Assembly: GCF_016899725.1 (NCBI RefSeq) | Contig: NZ_JACLYU010000010.1 | Span: 1 to 64,000, forward strand | Direction of reading: 5' to 3' | Length of the DNA: 64,000 bases | Origin: Bifidobacterium pullorum subsp. saeculare | GTDB lineage: Bacteria; Actinomycetota; Actinomycetes; Actinomycetales; Bifidobacteriaceae | Shown here: positions 26,234 to 35,729 of the stretch, piece by piece | How positions within the stretch are numbered: the first letter of the stretch is position 1 | Layout: each line of letters starts with the position of its first letter | Position numbers and translations under genes: made by a program | The notes under the pieces: generated by a model | Databases searched by the model: none | Told to the model about the DNA's origin: nothing | The model's input: only the letters and a program-made list of their open reading frames with translations

Positions 26234-27064
26234 ATGCCCGCCCATGCCACCGCCACATCCCGGCCCCCCATGCCGCCGGAACGCCTCGCCTACCCCACCG
26301 CCATCGAGGCGATCGGCCTGACCAAGGACTACGGCGAAGGCGACGGCGCCGTGCACGCGCTGCACGGCGTGGACGTGCGCTTCGAGAAAGGCCGCTTCAC
26401 CGCCATCATGGGGCCCTCCGGCTCCGGCAAATCCACGCTTATGCACACGCTGGCCGGCCTGGACAGCGCCACCTCGGGACGCATCATGTTCGAAGGACGC
26501 GACCTGACCACGCTCGACGACAAGGAGCTGACCCTGCTGCGGCGCGGCAAGATCGGCTTCGTGTTCCAAAGCTTCAACCTGCTGCCCATGTTCACCGCCG
26601 AACAGAACATCCTCATGCCCCTGACGCTCGCCGGCGCCAAACCCGACCGCGCCTGGTTCCGGCTGCTGACGGCCACGCTCGGTCTGAACGGACGGCTGGG
26701 ACACCGGCCGGCCGAGCTCTCCGGCGGCCAGCAGCAGCGCGTCGCCATCGCCCGCGCGCTCATCGCCAAGCCGTCGCTCGTGTTCGCCGACGAACCCACC
26801 GGCAACCTCGACTCCGTGTCCAGCGCCGAGGTGCTCGGCTTCCTGCGCCGCTCCGTGGACGAACTCGGCCAGACCATCGTCATGGTCACCCACGACGCCG
26901 TGGCCGCCTCGTACGCCGACCGCGCCATCGTCTTCGCCGACGGACGCATCATCGCCGACGAGCCGCATCCTTCCGTCGAGACGATGAACGCGCTGCTCAT
27001 GGCCGAACGCGAACGCGCCGCCGGCGACCGGCCGGAAGCCGGCCGGGCCCGCCACGCGCGCTGA
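26234..27064 (+). CDS. MacB/LolD-type ABC ATPase
   Basis: The 276-residue ATPase has Walker A MGPSGSGKSTLMH, Q-loop FVFQSFNLLPMFTAEQNI, signature LSGGQQQRVAIARAL, Walker B LVFADEPTGNLDS and His switch VTHDAVAASYADR. This is the type VII (MacB/FtsE/BceA) class, which pairs with FtsX-like permeases by mechanotransmission. GAAGGAGAA precedes ATG at 26,234. The permease follows after 37 bp. Substrates of such pairs include peptides and antibiotics; none can be chosen from sequence. Confidence 0.93.
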   Translation: MPAHATATSRPPMPPERLAYPTAIEAIGLTKDYGEGDGAVHALHGVDVRFEKGRFTAIMGPSGSGKSTLMHTLAGLDSATSGRIMFEGRDLTTLDDKELTLLRRGKIGFVFQSFNLLPMFTAEQNILMPLTLAGAKPDRAWFRLLTATLGLNGRLGHRPAELSGGQQQRVAIARALIAKPSLVFADEPTGNLDSVSSAEVLGFLRRSVDELGQTIVMVTHDAVAASYADRAIVFADGRIIADEPHPSVETMNALLMAERERAAGDRPEAGRARHAR

Positions 27065-27101
27065 GCCGCGGGAACCGGACGAAGAAAGGACACGAACCGC
27101 C

Positions 27102-29789
27102 ATGTTCCGCATCACGATGGCCCTTATGCGCAAAAGCGCGAGGATGCTCGTCCCCGCCGGCATCGCCGTGCTCATCGGCACCGCGTTCATCGCCTGCACC
27201 TTCCTGTTCGCCAACGCCATGGACGACAGCCTCAAAACCCAGGCCACCGCCCAGTACGCCGCCGCCGACCATGTGATCGTCCCCGACCGCGACGCGCTCG
27301 CCGAGGTCGACGACACGACGGTCAACGACGCCTACGGCACGACCGCCGGCGACCTGGACGTCAACCGGCTGCGCGCCGCCGACGGCATCCGCGGCGTGCG
27401 TATCGACACGGGCGCGCTCGTCGAGGCCAGCCACGGCGGCAAGCACGCCACCGTGCAGACCATCGCCGACCCCGGCGACGCCAGGCTCCTGCCCGTCGAC
27501 GTGACCGGTGGCACCGCGCCCGGCGCCGCCGGCGGCATCGCCCTGCCCGAATCCATCGCCGACCTGCTCGACGTCACGGTCGGCGACACGGTGAGCCTCA
27601 CGCCCCCGGCCGATGCCGGCGCCGCCGAACCCGGCGGCCCCCTCGCCGACGGCCCCCTCAAGGTGCGCGTCACCGGAGTGACCCATGACCCGACCGGACT
27701 GTTCTCGTACTACGGCGGCGCCGGCATCCTGCCCGAACGCGAGACCGCCTGGTTCCTCGGCCTCGCCGACGCCGCGGCCCTGCCCATCGCCTCCGGCGTG
27801 TACCTCGACACCGACCCCGCGCAGCGGACCGAGGCGCTCAAGACCATCAGGCAGGCCGTGCCGGAGCATTACCGGCTCATGGACCGCGCCACCGTGGACG
27901 AGGAGGCGATGCGCGCATACGACCTGGGCGGCACCAGCGCCGTCACCATCTTCCTCATGGCCTTCGGCGTGCTCGCCCTGCTCGTCGCCGCCCTGGTCAT
28001 CGCCAACACCTTCCAGGTGCTCGTGGCCCAACGCCGCCGCACCCTCGCCCTGCTGCGCACCATCGGCGCCAACACCGGGCAGCTGTACCGCTCCGTGGTC
28101 CTCGAAGCCGCCACGCTCGGCGTGCTCGCCTCGCTGCTCGGCGTGGCCGCCGGCACCGGCATCATGGCCCTCGTGACCGAAACCGGGCTGCTCGAGTCGA
28201 TGGGCCTGCACGCCAGGCTCGTCATGAGCTGGCAGGTGGTGGCGGTGCCGCTCGCCTTCGGCACGCTCATGACCATGCTCGCCAGCCTCGGCGCCGCCCG
28301 CGCCGCCACCGCCGTCACTCCGATGGAGGCGCTGCGCCCGATGGACCTGACGGAACGCACCCGCCGCGCCGGCCGTGTGCGCGGTGTGCTCGGTGCGCTC
28401 ATGATCGTGGCGGGCGCGGCGGCGACCGTGGCCGCCGTCGTCTGGGTGCGGCGCAATCTCACGGCGCTGTCCGGCTCCACCGCCGACGCGGACGCCTACC
28501 AGCTGTGGCTGCTCGCCGCCATCGCCGGCTGCGCCCTCGTGTTCGCAGGACTCGTCGTCACCGCTGTGTTCTGGCTGCCCCACCTCATCAAAGGCGCCGG
28601 CTGGATCGTCTCGCACGCCGGCCCCGCCGCCGTCATCGCCGACGCGAACATCCAGCGCAATCCGCGGCGCATCGCCGCCACCGGCGCCGCCCTGCTCATC
28701 GGCGTGACCCTCGTGTCCACCATCGCCACCGGCGCTGCCAGCGGCAAGGCCACGATGACCGCCGCGCTCGACACGCGCTACTCCGTCGACGTGATCCTCT
28801 CCGGTCCGGGCGTGGACACGGCCCTGACGGACCAGGTGCGCGCGGTGGACGGCGTCAAGGCCGTCGCCGACATGTCCTCCGCCACCGGCAGGTTCAAGGA
28901 CTCGGGCAAGGACCAGGGCGTGCTGCTCCTGGGCGCCAAGAATCTCGCCCAGGTCGGATCCGTCGTCAACGCCGACCTTGCGGGGGCGCGGCTCGACCGC
29001 GGCACCGCCCTGTTCCCCGCCTACTCCGCCACCACCGGCGCCAAGCTGCACTTCGCCGGCGGGAGCGTGGACATCACGCCGGATGGCGGCGCCGCCACCG
29101 CGGACGGGGCCGATGCCGCCGCGGTGCGTCTCGCGGTCAGCCAGGCCGACTACCGGCGCATCTCCGACCTGTATGCCGCCAGTGCGTTCGTCTCCGCCGA
29201 CCTGTTCGTCGACGGCACGCTTGCCGCCGACGGCCACATGGCGCTGGTCAGCCTCGAGCGGAACGCCGGCCGCGACCTGTCCGCCGTGTTCGCCGACATC
29301 CAGTCCGTCGCCTCGAAGGCCTCGCAGGTCACTGTCGCCGGTCCCGCGGCCGAACGCGAGACCTGGGAGCAGAGCATCGACGCGATGATGGCGCTGCTCG
29401 TGGCGCTGCTCGCCGTCGCCGTGCTCATCGCCCTGATTGGCGTGGCCAACACGCTGTCTCTGTCCGTCATCGAACGCACCCGCGAATCGGCCACGCTGCG
29501 CGCCATCGGCATGACCTGCGGCCAGCTGCGCCGCAGCCTGGCCATCGAAGCGCTGCTCATCGCCGTCGTCTCCGGCCTGGTAGGGCTCGTGGCCGGCACG
29601 CTGTTCGGCTGGGCCGGCTCTCAGATGGTCTTCAGCCTGCTGGGCGACGGAGGTGTGAGCCTGTCAGTCGAATGGGGCGTGGACGGGGCCGTGCTGGCGA
29701 TCTCCGTGCTCGCCGCGCTGCTGGCTAGCGTGTTCCCGGCCCGCCGCGCCGTCAGGACCCCGCCGGTGGAGGCGCTGGCCGAGGCCTGA
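27102..29789 (+). CDS. FtsX-family ABC permease with two FtsX domains
   Basis: The 895-residue permease has an N-terminal helix (ARMLVPAGIAVLIGTAFIACTFLF), a large external domain of about 220 residues, three helices in an FtsX domain (ending LRPMD), two more helices, a second external domain and a final three-helix FtsX domain (LLAVAVLIALIGVANTLSLSVIERTRESATLRAIGM) ending in PVEALAEA. This is the long 10-helix actinobacterial/firmicute form. It works with the ATPase just upstream. AGAAAGGA precedes ATG. Confidence 0.93.
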   Translation: MFRITMALMRKSARMLVPAGIAVLIGTAFIACTFLFANAMDDSLKTQATAQYAAADHVIVPDRDALAEVDDTTVNDAYGTTAGDLDVNRLRAADGIRGVRIDTGALVEASHGGKHATVQTIADPGDARLLPVDVTGGTAPGAAGGIALPESIADLLDVTVGDTVSLTPPADAGAAEPGGPLADGPLKVRVTGVTHDPTGLFSYYGGAGILPERETAWFLGLADAAALPIASGVYLDTDPAQRTEALKTIRQAVPEHYRLMDRATVDEEAMRAYDLGGTSAVTIFLMAFGVLALLVAALVIANTFQVLVAQRRRTLALLRTIGANTGQLYRSVVLEAATLGVLASLLGVAAGTGIMALVTETGLLESMGLHARLVMSWQVVAVPLAFGTLMTMLASLGAARAATAVTPMEALRPMDLTERTRRAGRVRGVLGALMIVAGAAATVAAVVWVRRNLTALSGSTADADAYQLWLLAAIAGCALVFAGLVVTAVFWLPHLIKGAGWIVSHAGPAAVIADANIQRNPRRIAATGAALLIGVTLVSTIATGAASGKATMTAALDTRYSVDVILSGPGVDTALTDQVRAVDGVKAVADMSSATGRFKDSGKDQGVLLLGAKNLAQVGSVVNADLAGARLDRGTALFPAYSATTGAKLHFAGGSVDITPDGGAATADGADAAAVRLAVSQADYRRISDLYAASAFVSADLFVDGTLAADGHMALVSLERNAGRDLSAVFADIQSVASKASQVTVAGPAAERETWEQSIDAMMALLVALLAVAVLIALIGVANTLSLSVIERTRESATLRAIGMTCGQLRRSLAIEALLIAVVSGLVGLVAGTLFGWAGSQMVFSLLGDGGVSLSVEWGVDGAVLAISVLAALLASVFPARRAVRTPPVEALAEA

Positions 29790-29826
29790 AACGGCCCCGC
29801 GGGGCGCGGAAGCCCGCGTGGACGAC

Positions 29827-29872
29827 GAAGGCCCGTGCCATCCGGATATGGTTCCGGATGGCACGGGCCTTC
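29827..29872. terminator. strong bidirectional terminator
   Basis: GAAGGCCCGTGCCATCCGGA pairs perfectly with TCCGGATGGCACGGGCCTTC around a six-base loop. It separates the convergent FtsX permease and response-regulator genes and can serve both. Confidence 0.85.
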
Positions 29873-29894
29873 GGCGTTGCCGGCCGCCGCGGGG

Positions 29895-30641
29895 TCAGAC
29901 CAGGTGGTTGTCGTAGGCGAAGACGACGGCCTGCACGCGGTCGCGCGCATGGATCTTCGCCAGGATGTGCGCCACATGCGTCTTGACCGTGGGCAGGGAG
30001 ATGAACAGCTTGTCCGCGATCTCCTGATTCGACAATCCGTGCGCGATCTCGACGAGCACCTCGCGCTCGCGCTCGGTCAGGTCGTCGAGCTCCGGGTCCG
30101 TGTACGGGGCGGGGGAAGCGGCATCGCCGGCCTGCGCCCCGTGCACCGCCGGCGTGGGTACGCCCGAGGCGAGCATGGTTTCGATGAGGCGCCTCGTGGC
30201 GGAGGGGGCGATGACCGCGTCGCCGCGGAACACGGTGCGGATGGAGGCGAGCAGCGTCTCCGGCTCCGTGTCCTTGAGCAGGAAGCCGGAGGCGCCCGCG
30301 TGGATGGCCGCCATCACATACTCGTCCAGGTCGAAGGTCGTCAGGATGATGACGCGCGTGCGCCGGGGGAGCGCGGTCCCGTCCGGGGCCGGACCGTCGC
30401 TTCCGGGGAGGAGCGCCGCGATGCGTCGCGTCGCCTCCAGGCCGTCCATGCCGGGCATGCGCACATCCATGAGCACCACGTCCGGGCGCAGCCGTTCGGC
30501 CAAGGCCACGGCTTCGGCGCCGTCGCGCGCCTGGCCGACGACCTGCATGTCGGATTGGGAACCGATGACCATCGCGAAGCCGGCGCGCACCAGATCCTGG
30601 TCGTCGGCGATGATCACGCGGATTCGTTGCGTTGCTGTCAT
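29895..30641 (-). CDS. NarL/LuxR-family response regulator
   Basis: The 248-residue regulator starts at the ATG at 30,639-30,641, which overlaps the kinase stop as ATGA; an ATG three codons upstream also exists. The receiver has IADDQD, phospho-acceptor Asp in DVVLMDVRMPGMDG, ILTTFDLDEY and GFLLKDT, with an insert of about 15 residues (GSDGPAPDG region) before beta-4. The LuxR-type HTH is LTEREREVLVEIAHGLSNQEIADKLF. It is convergent with the FtsX exporter, which is a plausible target. Confidence 0.9.
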   Translation of the reverse strand: MTATQRIRVIIADDQDLVRAGFAMVIGSQSDMQVVGQARDGAEAVALAERLRPDVVLMDVRMPGMDGLEATRRIAALLPGSDGPAPDGTALPRRTRVIILTTFDLDEYVMAAIHAGASGFLLKDTEPETLLASIRTVFRGDAVIAPSATRRLIETMLASGVPTPAVHGAQAGDAASPAPYTDPELDDLTEREREVLVEIAHGLSNQEIADKLFISLPTVKTHVAHILAKIHARDRVQAVVFAYDNHLV

Positions 30642-33268
30642 GCCTTCCATGATAACGGTGTCTTCTCCGGCTGCGGGGGGACACGCCTCGGGGATGTCCC
30701 TGGTTCATCCCCGGGACGGCCGTCCTGGATCCGGTGGAGCTGCTCGTCGAGCGGGGCGGCGGGGGCGAGCGGGGCGGCCTCCTGCGTCTGCGGATGGCCG
30801 GCGTCGCTGGCGCCGGTCTGCCGCAGGACGCCCAGCAGCCGGCGCATATGGGCCAGGGCGGCGCGCCCCTGCCGGCCGATCGAGGCGAAGGCCCCGGCGA
30901 TCTGCTCGCAGGACGGCTGGACGCCCCGGGCCGCGGCCCCGTCCAGCATGCGCAGCCCCGCCTCCGCCTGGGCGATCACGCCGGTCAGCGTGGCCGCCAC
31001 CCCCTCCTGGATGGTTTCGCCGATGCGCTCGCGCTCCAGGTTCGCCGCCGCCACCTTGAGCCGTTCCTGCTCGGCGCGCAGCGCCTCCTCGCGCTGCCGC
31101 AGCACCAGGGCGTTCGTGCCGCGTGAGCGCGCCCACCGCGCCATCGCCACGGTGCCCAGGCCCAGCATGCCGACCGACATCACGCCCAGCAGCGTGCCTG
31201 AGACCAGCGTCGACAGCAGCTCCGCCGGAGCGACGGCCCCCATGCCCGGCAGGACCAGGGTGATGAGCGCCGTCCGATCCGACACAGCCTTGACGCCGAA
31301 CAGGCACGCCTCGGCGACCACGGCCACGGACACCCAGCGCCACGCCGTCGGCCGGCCGTACAGCACCGCCGCATACGCCGACGCCAACACCAACGCCGAA
31401 CAGAAGTAGACGCTGGGAAAGAACAGCAGCTGCACCGCGCCGAACGCGGCCGCGAACGCCGCCGAACCCTCCGGGAACCGGCGGCGGAACGCCAGCGGCG
31501 CCACCGTGCCCAGCACGATCAGCAGCCACACCCGCTCGTCGCCGGCGTACCACACGCCCCGTCCGATGACCGCGCCCGAGAACGCGGCGCCCCACAGCAT
31601 CCACAGCAGCGCCAGCGCCGTCAGCACGTCGACGGCCAGATAATGCCGCTGCGTCCACCGTGCCAGCCGTTCGACCGGATTGAGCCGGTGCTCCGAACCG
31701 TCCGTCTGCGGCAACGGGCGGGAACGCAGCGCGGCTGCCAGACCGCGCGGCATGCCGGCCAGCCGGGAGCGCCACGCGGGGGAGGAGGGGCGGCGCGATG
31801 CGGACGGCCCCGCTGACGTCCGGCCGTCGGCGCCGGCATCCTCCGCCCCATCCGTCCGCGGCGACGGGACTGGCGGGGCCGATGGCGCCGTGGCCGCCGT
31901 CGATGCGTCCGCGGGCATGGATGCGGAGCCAGCCCCGCCACGCAACGGCAGGACGGCCCTGACCTCGAATCCACCGCCCGGGCGCGGGCCGGCCTGCACC
32001 TGCCCGCCGACGGCCGCCATGCGCTCGCGCATGCCCAGCAGGCCGTAGCCGGGCGCATGCCCATCCTCCGCGGCTGCGGCGCCGCGCCCGTCGTCGCGCA
32101 CCGTCAGGCGCAGCCCGTCCCCGCCCCACTGTTCGACGACCTCGGCATGGGCGCCCGGGCCGGCGTATTTGCGCACATTGGTCAACGCCTCCTGCACCAG
32201 CCGGTATGCGGCCTCCCCGGTCGCGCCGCCAAGCTCCCGCGGCCGGGGCTCGCCCTCGACGCGACGCACAACCGAGCCGCCCTCCGGAGCCAAGGCCGCA
32301 TGCGCCTGCCCCACCAACGCGCCGACGCCGGAGTACCCCTCCCGCCACTGGCCGCCGAACGCGCCGAACAGGCCGCGCATGTCATGCAAGGCACGCGTCG
32401 ACTCGCGCCGGATCGTCTCCATCGTCGAACGCGCCACCGCCGGGTCATGCACGCCCGCATAACGGCCGCCGTCCGACTGGACGATGATGATCGACAGCGT
32501 ATGCGCCACCACGTCATGCATGTCACGGGCGATGCGCGCCCGCTCCGCCGACGCGGCGATGCGCCGCTGCTCGGCCTCGCCCGCCACGATCGCCGCGTTG
32601 CGCTCGCGCAACGCCCTGACCGTGGCCATGCGCGCCCGCTGCCAGTACGCCATGACGACGGCGCCCACCAGACAGGCCGCGACCATCATGGCCATCGTCG
32701 CCGCATACTGCGCCATCCCCACCGCACAGGAACGCGTAAGCCAACCCGGCCCATCCGCCGGCGACGCGCACACCCCCATCGCCGGCGGATACCATGCCGG
32801 ACGCCCCGAGAGCGGCCCCGCGTTCATCACGAAAGCCACCGCCAGACTCGCCACCACATCCATCGCACAGGCCAGGACCAGGAACCACCGTGTGCGCCGC
32901 GGCTCGCCATAGGCGACCACCGAATACACCATAAGCGGCGCGAACAGGTCCGGCAGCACCAGCACCGGACCGAACGCCAGATGCGCCAGCGCCAGAGCGA
33001 CGAACAGCAACGCCCCCGCCTGCGGGCGGAACCGACGCAACGCCAGCGGCACCACGAACGCCAACGACCAGCACGTCTGCTCCCACGGCGCGAACATGCG
33101 CAACAGCCCATACGACAGCCCCGCGTCGGCGACCATGCCCACCGTCAGCGCGCACAGGACGACGGCCAGCAGCGTGTCCGTCATCAGCGTCCTGCTGGCC
33201 AGCCATCCCCGCACACGCGCCAACGGACGCACCCGCCCGCCGTCCCTGTCCCGTCCTCGCCATGCCAT
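30638..33268 (-). CDS. tandem sensor histidine kinase with a second, degenerate kinase module
   Basis: The 876-residue protein is two kinase-like halves. Half one has about five membrane helices, then ERARIARDMHDVVAHTLS with the phospho-accepting His near residue 251, an N box (RLVQEALTNVRKYA) and G boxes (RDDGRGA, GYGLLGMRERM). After a Ser/Pro/Ala-rich linker, half two repeats a membrane region and a dimerisation helix, but the expected His is Gln (ERERIGETIQEGVAATL) and no ATPase domain follows. The second half cannot phosphorylate and may sense or dimerise. ATG at 33,266-33,268 is the first good start; ATG 28 codons on is an alternative. Confidence 0.85.
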   Translation of the reverse strand: MAWRGRDRDGGRVRPLARVRGWLASRTLMTDTLLAVVLCALTVGMVADAGLSYGLLRMFAPWEQTCWSLAFVVPLALRRFRPQAGALLFVALALAHLAFGPVLVLPDLFAPLMVYSVVAYGEPRRTRWFLVLACAMDVVASLAVAFVMNAGPLSGRPAWYPPAMGVCASPADGPGWLTRSCAVGMAQYAATMAMMVAACLVGAVVMAYWQRARMATVRALRERNAAIVAGEAEQRRIAASAERARIARDMHDVVAHTLSIIIVQSDGGRYAGVHDPAVARSTMETIRRESTRALHDMRGLFGAFGGQWREGYSGVGALVGQAHAALAPEGGSVVRRVEGEPRPRELGGATGEAAYRLVQEALTNVRKYAGPGAHAEVVEQWGGDGLRLTVRDDGRGAAAAEDGHAPGYGLLGMRERMAAVGGQVQAGPRPGGGFEVRAVLPLRGGAGSASMPADASTAATAPSAPPVPSPRTDGAEDAGADGRTSAGPSASRRPSSPAWRSRLAGMPRGLAAALRSRPLPQTDGSEHRLNPVERLARWTQRHYLAVDVLTALALLWMLWGAAFSGAVIGRGVWYAGDERVWLLIVLGTVAPLAFRRRFPEGSAAFAAAFGAVQLLFFPSVYFCSALVLASAYAAVLYGRPTAWRWVSVAVVAEACLFGVKAVSDRTALITLVLPGMGAVAPAELLSTLVSGTLLGVMSVGMLGLGTVAMARWARSRGTNALVLRQREEALRAEQERLKVAAANLERERIGETIQEGVAATLTGVIAQAEAGLRMLDGAAARGVQPSCEQIAGAFASIGRQGRAALAHMRRLLGVLRQTGASDAGHPQTQEAAPLAPAAPLDEQLHRIQDGRPGDEPGTSPRRVPPQPEKTPLSWKA

Positions 33269-33388
33269 GTCGCCCAGCGTAACGGGCGTCCCCGCCGGCG
33301 GCCATCGGCCGTGCGGCGTATTCGCACAGGGGAGCCGGCATGCGGACGGCGAGACGGCTCCGTCGCCGGCCGGGCGGAAGATGGGGCC

Positions 33389-34804
33389 ATGACCATGCTC
33401 GCCCGATACCATGTCCCCGGCCTGGCCGTCGAGGACCACGCCATCGACGTCCCCCTCGACTGGACCGGTCACCGGCCCGGCCACGGCTTCGACGGCGCAT
33501 CCATCAGACTGTTCTACCGCGTCCTCGCCGCCCCCGAACACGAACACGACGACCTGCCCCTGCTCGTCTTCCTCCAGGGCGGCCCCGGCGGCGCCGGCCC
33601 CAGACCCAACGACCCCACCTCCGACGGATGGATCGAGGAAGCCATCAGACACTTCCGCGTCATCCTGCCCGACCAACGTGGCACCGGACGCTCCAATCGC
33701 ATCGACACGCACACCATGGCCGCGCTCGCCGCCGCGGCACCCGACCAGGCCACCGCCGCGCGCACGCAGGCCGACTACCTCAAGCAATTCCTCGCCGACT
33801 CCATCGTGCGCGACTTCGAACACCTGCGCCTGACCGAGTTCGGCGGCCGCCGTTGGACCACGCTCGGCCAAAGCTACGGCGGCTTCCTCACCCTGACCTA
33901 CCTGTCCCTGTTCCCCCAGGGCGTGGCCGCCAGCTTCACCACCGGCGGCATCCCGCACGTGCCCGCCGACGCCACCGAAGTGTACGAACACACCTTCCCG
34001 CGCATGCGGATGAAGACCGAACGGTTCTACGAACGCTACCCGCAGGACGTGGAGCGCGTGGCCGCGCTTGCCGACCGTCTGCCCTCCGCCGCGGACCTGA
34101 CCGGGGCGGAGGGGCGGTGGGCCTCGGCCAACGGACGGGACGTGCCGCTGCTGGCCAACGGCGACCCGCTCACCGTCGAACGCCTGCAATGCCTCGGCTC
34201 CGACTTCGGCATGAAGCCAAGCTTCGAACGCGTGCACTGGATCCTCGACGACGTGTTCCTCGACGGCGACGGCTCCGCCAACGCCGATTCGCCGCTGAGC
34301 GACGAATTCCTCGCCAAGGTGGAGGCGGCCACCTCCTCGCGCCCGCTGTACTGGCCGCTGCAGGAATTCATCTACGCCGACGGCGAGCTCGACGCGCCGA
34401 TCCGGTGGGCCGCGCAGCGCGTGCGCGGCACGCTTCCCGAGTTCGGGGCCGGACAGCGCCCGCTGCTGTTCACCGGCGAGGCGATGTTCCCATGGATGTT
34501 CGAGCAGGAGCGGGCGCTGCGCCCCTTCCGTCCCGCCATGGACGTGCTCATGGAGGACACGCGCTTCGGCAGAATCTACGACGCCGAACAGCTCGCGCGC
34601 AACGAGGTGCCGTTGCAGGCCGCCGTGTACTTCGACGACATGTACGTCGACTCCGGCATGCAGCTCGACACGCTTTCGCGCATCGGGCGCGCGCACTGGT
34701 GGGTGACCAACGAGTTCGAACACGACGGGCTGCACGGCTCCGTGGTGTTCCGCCACCTGTGGCGCGAGGCGATGGACCGCGGCGACCTGGCCGACCTGGG
34801 CTGA
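33389..34804 (+). CDS. proline iminopeptidase-type S33 hydrolase
   Basis: This 471-residue alpha/beta hydrolase of the S33 family has the oxyanion motif LQGGPGGAGP, DQRGTGRS, the nucleophile elbow GQSYGG (Ser near residue 162) and a C-terminal EHDGLHGS-like His region. The family removes N-terminal Pro or releases other residues from short peptides. No signal peptide, so it is cytosolic. It is divergent from the kinase gene and 47 bp ahead of proC, which would suit use of the released proline, though that link is inference. Confidence 0.9.
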   Translation: MTMLARYHVPGLAVEDHAIDVPLDWTGHRPGHGFDGASIRLFYRVLAAPEHEHDDLPLLVFLQGGPGGAGPRPNDPTSDGWIEEAIRHFRVILPDQRGTGRSNRIDTHTMAALAAAAPDQATAARTQADYLKQFLADSIVRDFEHLRLTEFGGRRWTTLGQSYGGFLTLTYLSLFPQGVAASFTTGGIPHVPADATEVYEHTFPRMRMKTERFYERYPQDVERVAALADRLPSAADLTGAEGRWASANGRDVPLLANGDPLTVERLQCLGSDFGMKPSFERVHWILDDVFLDGDGSANADSPLSDEFLAKVEAATSSRPLYWPLQEFIYADGELDAPIRWAAQRVRGTLPEFGAGQRPLLFTGEAMFPWMFEQERALRPFRPAMDVLMEDTRFGRIYDAEQLARNEVPLQAAVYFDDMYVDSGMQLDTLSRIGRAHWWVTNEFEHDGLHGSVVFRHLWREAMDRGDLADLG

Positions 34805-34851
34805 CGGGCGCGCCGCGCAACGGACCGGAAAGCAAGAAAGGAACCCCCATC

Positions 34852-35643
34852 ATGTCACTGACCATCGGATTCATCGGATACGGCGCCATGGCGAGCGCCA
34901 TCGCACGCGGCCTCGTGGACGCGGGCGTGGTCGTCGGAGGCGACATCGTGGCCTGCGCCGCCCACTATGACGCGCTGGCGGAACGCGCCGCCGCGCTCGG
35001 CGTGCGGCCGCTGCACAGCGCCGTCGAGGTGGCGTCTGCAGCCGACGTGGTCGTCGTGGCGGTCAAGCCCCACCAGGTGGAGGAGGTCGTCGGACCGCTG
35101 GCGCACGAGCTCGCCGCGCCGGGACGCTTCGTCGTGTCCATCGCCGCCGGCTGGACGCTGGAACGGTACCGCGCGCTGTTCGGCGAGACTGAGGTGCATG
35201 TGCAGTGCACGATCCCCAACACGCCGATGGAGGTCGGGCAGGGTGTGCTCATCGCCGAGGCCGCGCACACACTCACCGACGAACAGACGGCGACCTTCGA
35301 ACGCATGTTCGAAGCCATTGGTTTGATCGAACGCGTGGACACCGCCCACATGGACATCGCGATGACCATCGCCGGCTGCGGCCCGGCCTTCGCCGACATG
35401 TTCCTCGAGGCCCTCGGCGACGCCGGGGTCAAGCACGGGCTCAAGCGCGCCACCGCCTACCGGCTTGCCGCGAAGATGATCGAGGGCGTCGGCGCGCTCC
35501 AGCTGGCCACCGGCGCGCACCCCGGCGTGATGAAGGACGCGGTCTGCTCGCCCGGCGGCACCACGATCAAGGGCGTGGCCTGCCTGGAGGAGAACGGGTT
35601 CCGCGGCGCCGTGATCAAGGCCGTCGACGCCATCGTCGGCTGA
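34852..35643 (+). CDS. proC: pyrroline-5-carboxylate reductase
   Basis: It catalyses the last step of proline synthesis with NAD(P)H. The 263-residue protein starts with the Rossmann motif IGFIGYGAMASAIARGL, followed by VVVAVKPHQVEEVV, RFVVSIAAGWTLE, CTIPNTPMEVGQG and the C-terminal active-site block AGCGPAFADMFLEALGDAGVKHGLKR with VCSPGGTTIKG. AAGAAAGGAA lies before ATG at 34,852. Length is normal for the family. Confidence 0.95.
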   Translation: MSLTIGFIGYGAMASAIARGLVDAGVVVGGDIVACAAHYDALAERAAALGVRPLHSAVEVASAADVVVVAVKPHQVEEVVGPLAHELAAPGRFVVSIAAGWTLERYRALFGETEVHVQCTIPNTPMEVGQGVLIAEAAHTLTDEQTATFERMFEAIGLIERVDTAHMDIAMTIAGCGPAFADMFLEALGDAGVKHGLKRATAYRLAAKMIEGVGALQLATGAHPGVMKDAVCSPGGTTIKGVACLEENGFRGAVIKAVDAIVG

Positions 35644-35729
35644 GCCGGCCAAGGCCTGCGGCCCGGCGGACGGCGTATGCCCCGCCGGGCACGCAAGGTT
35701 GACCTGACGGACGGATACAGTAGGGAGCC

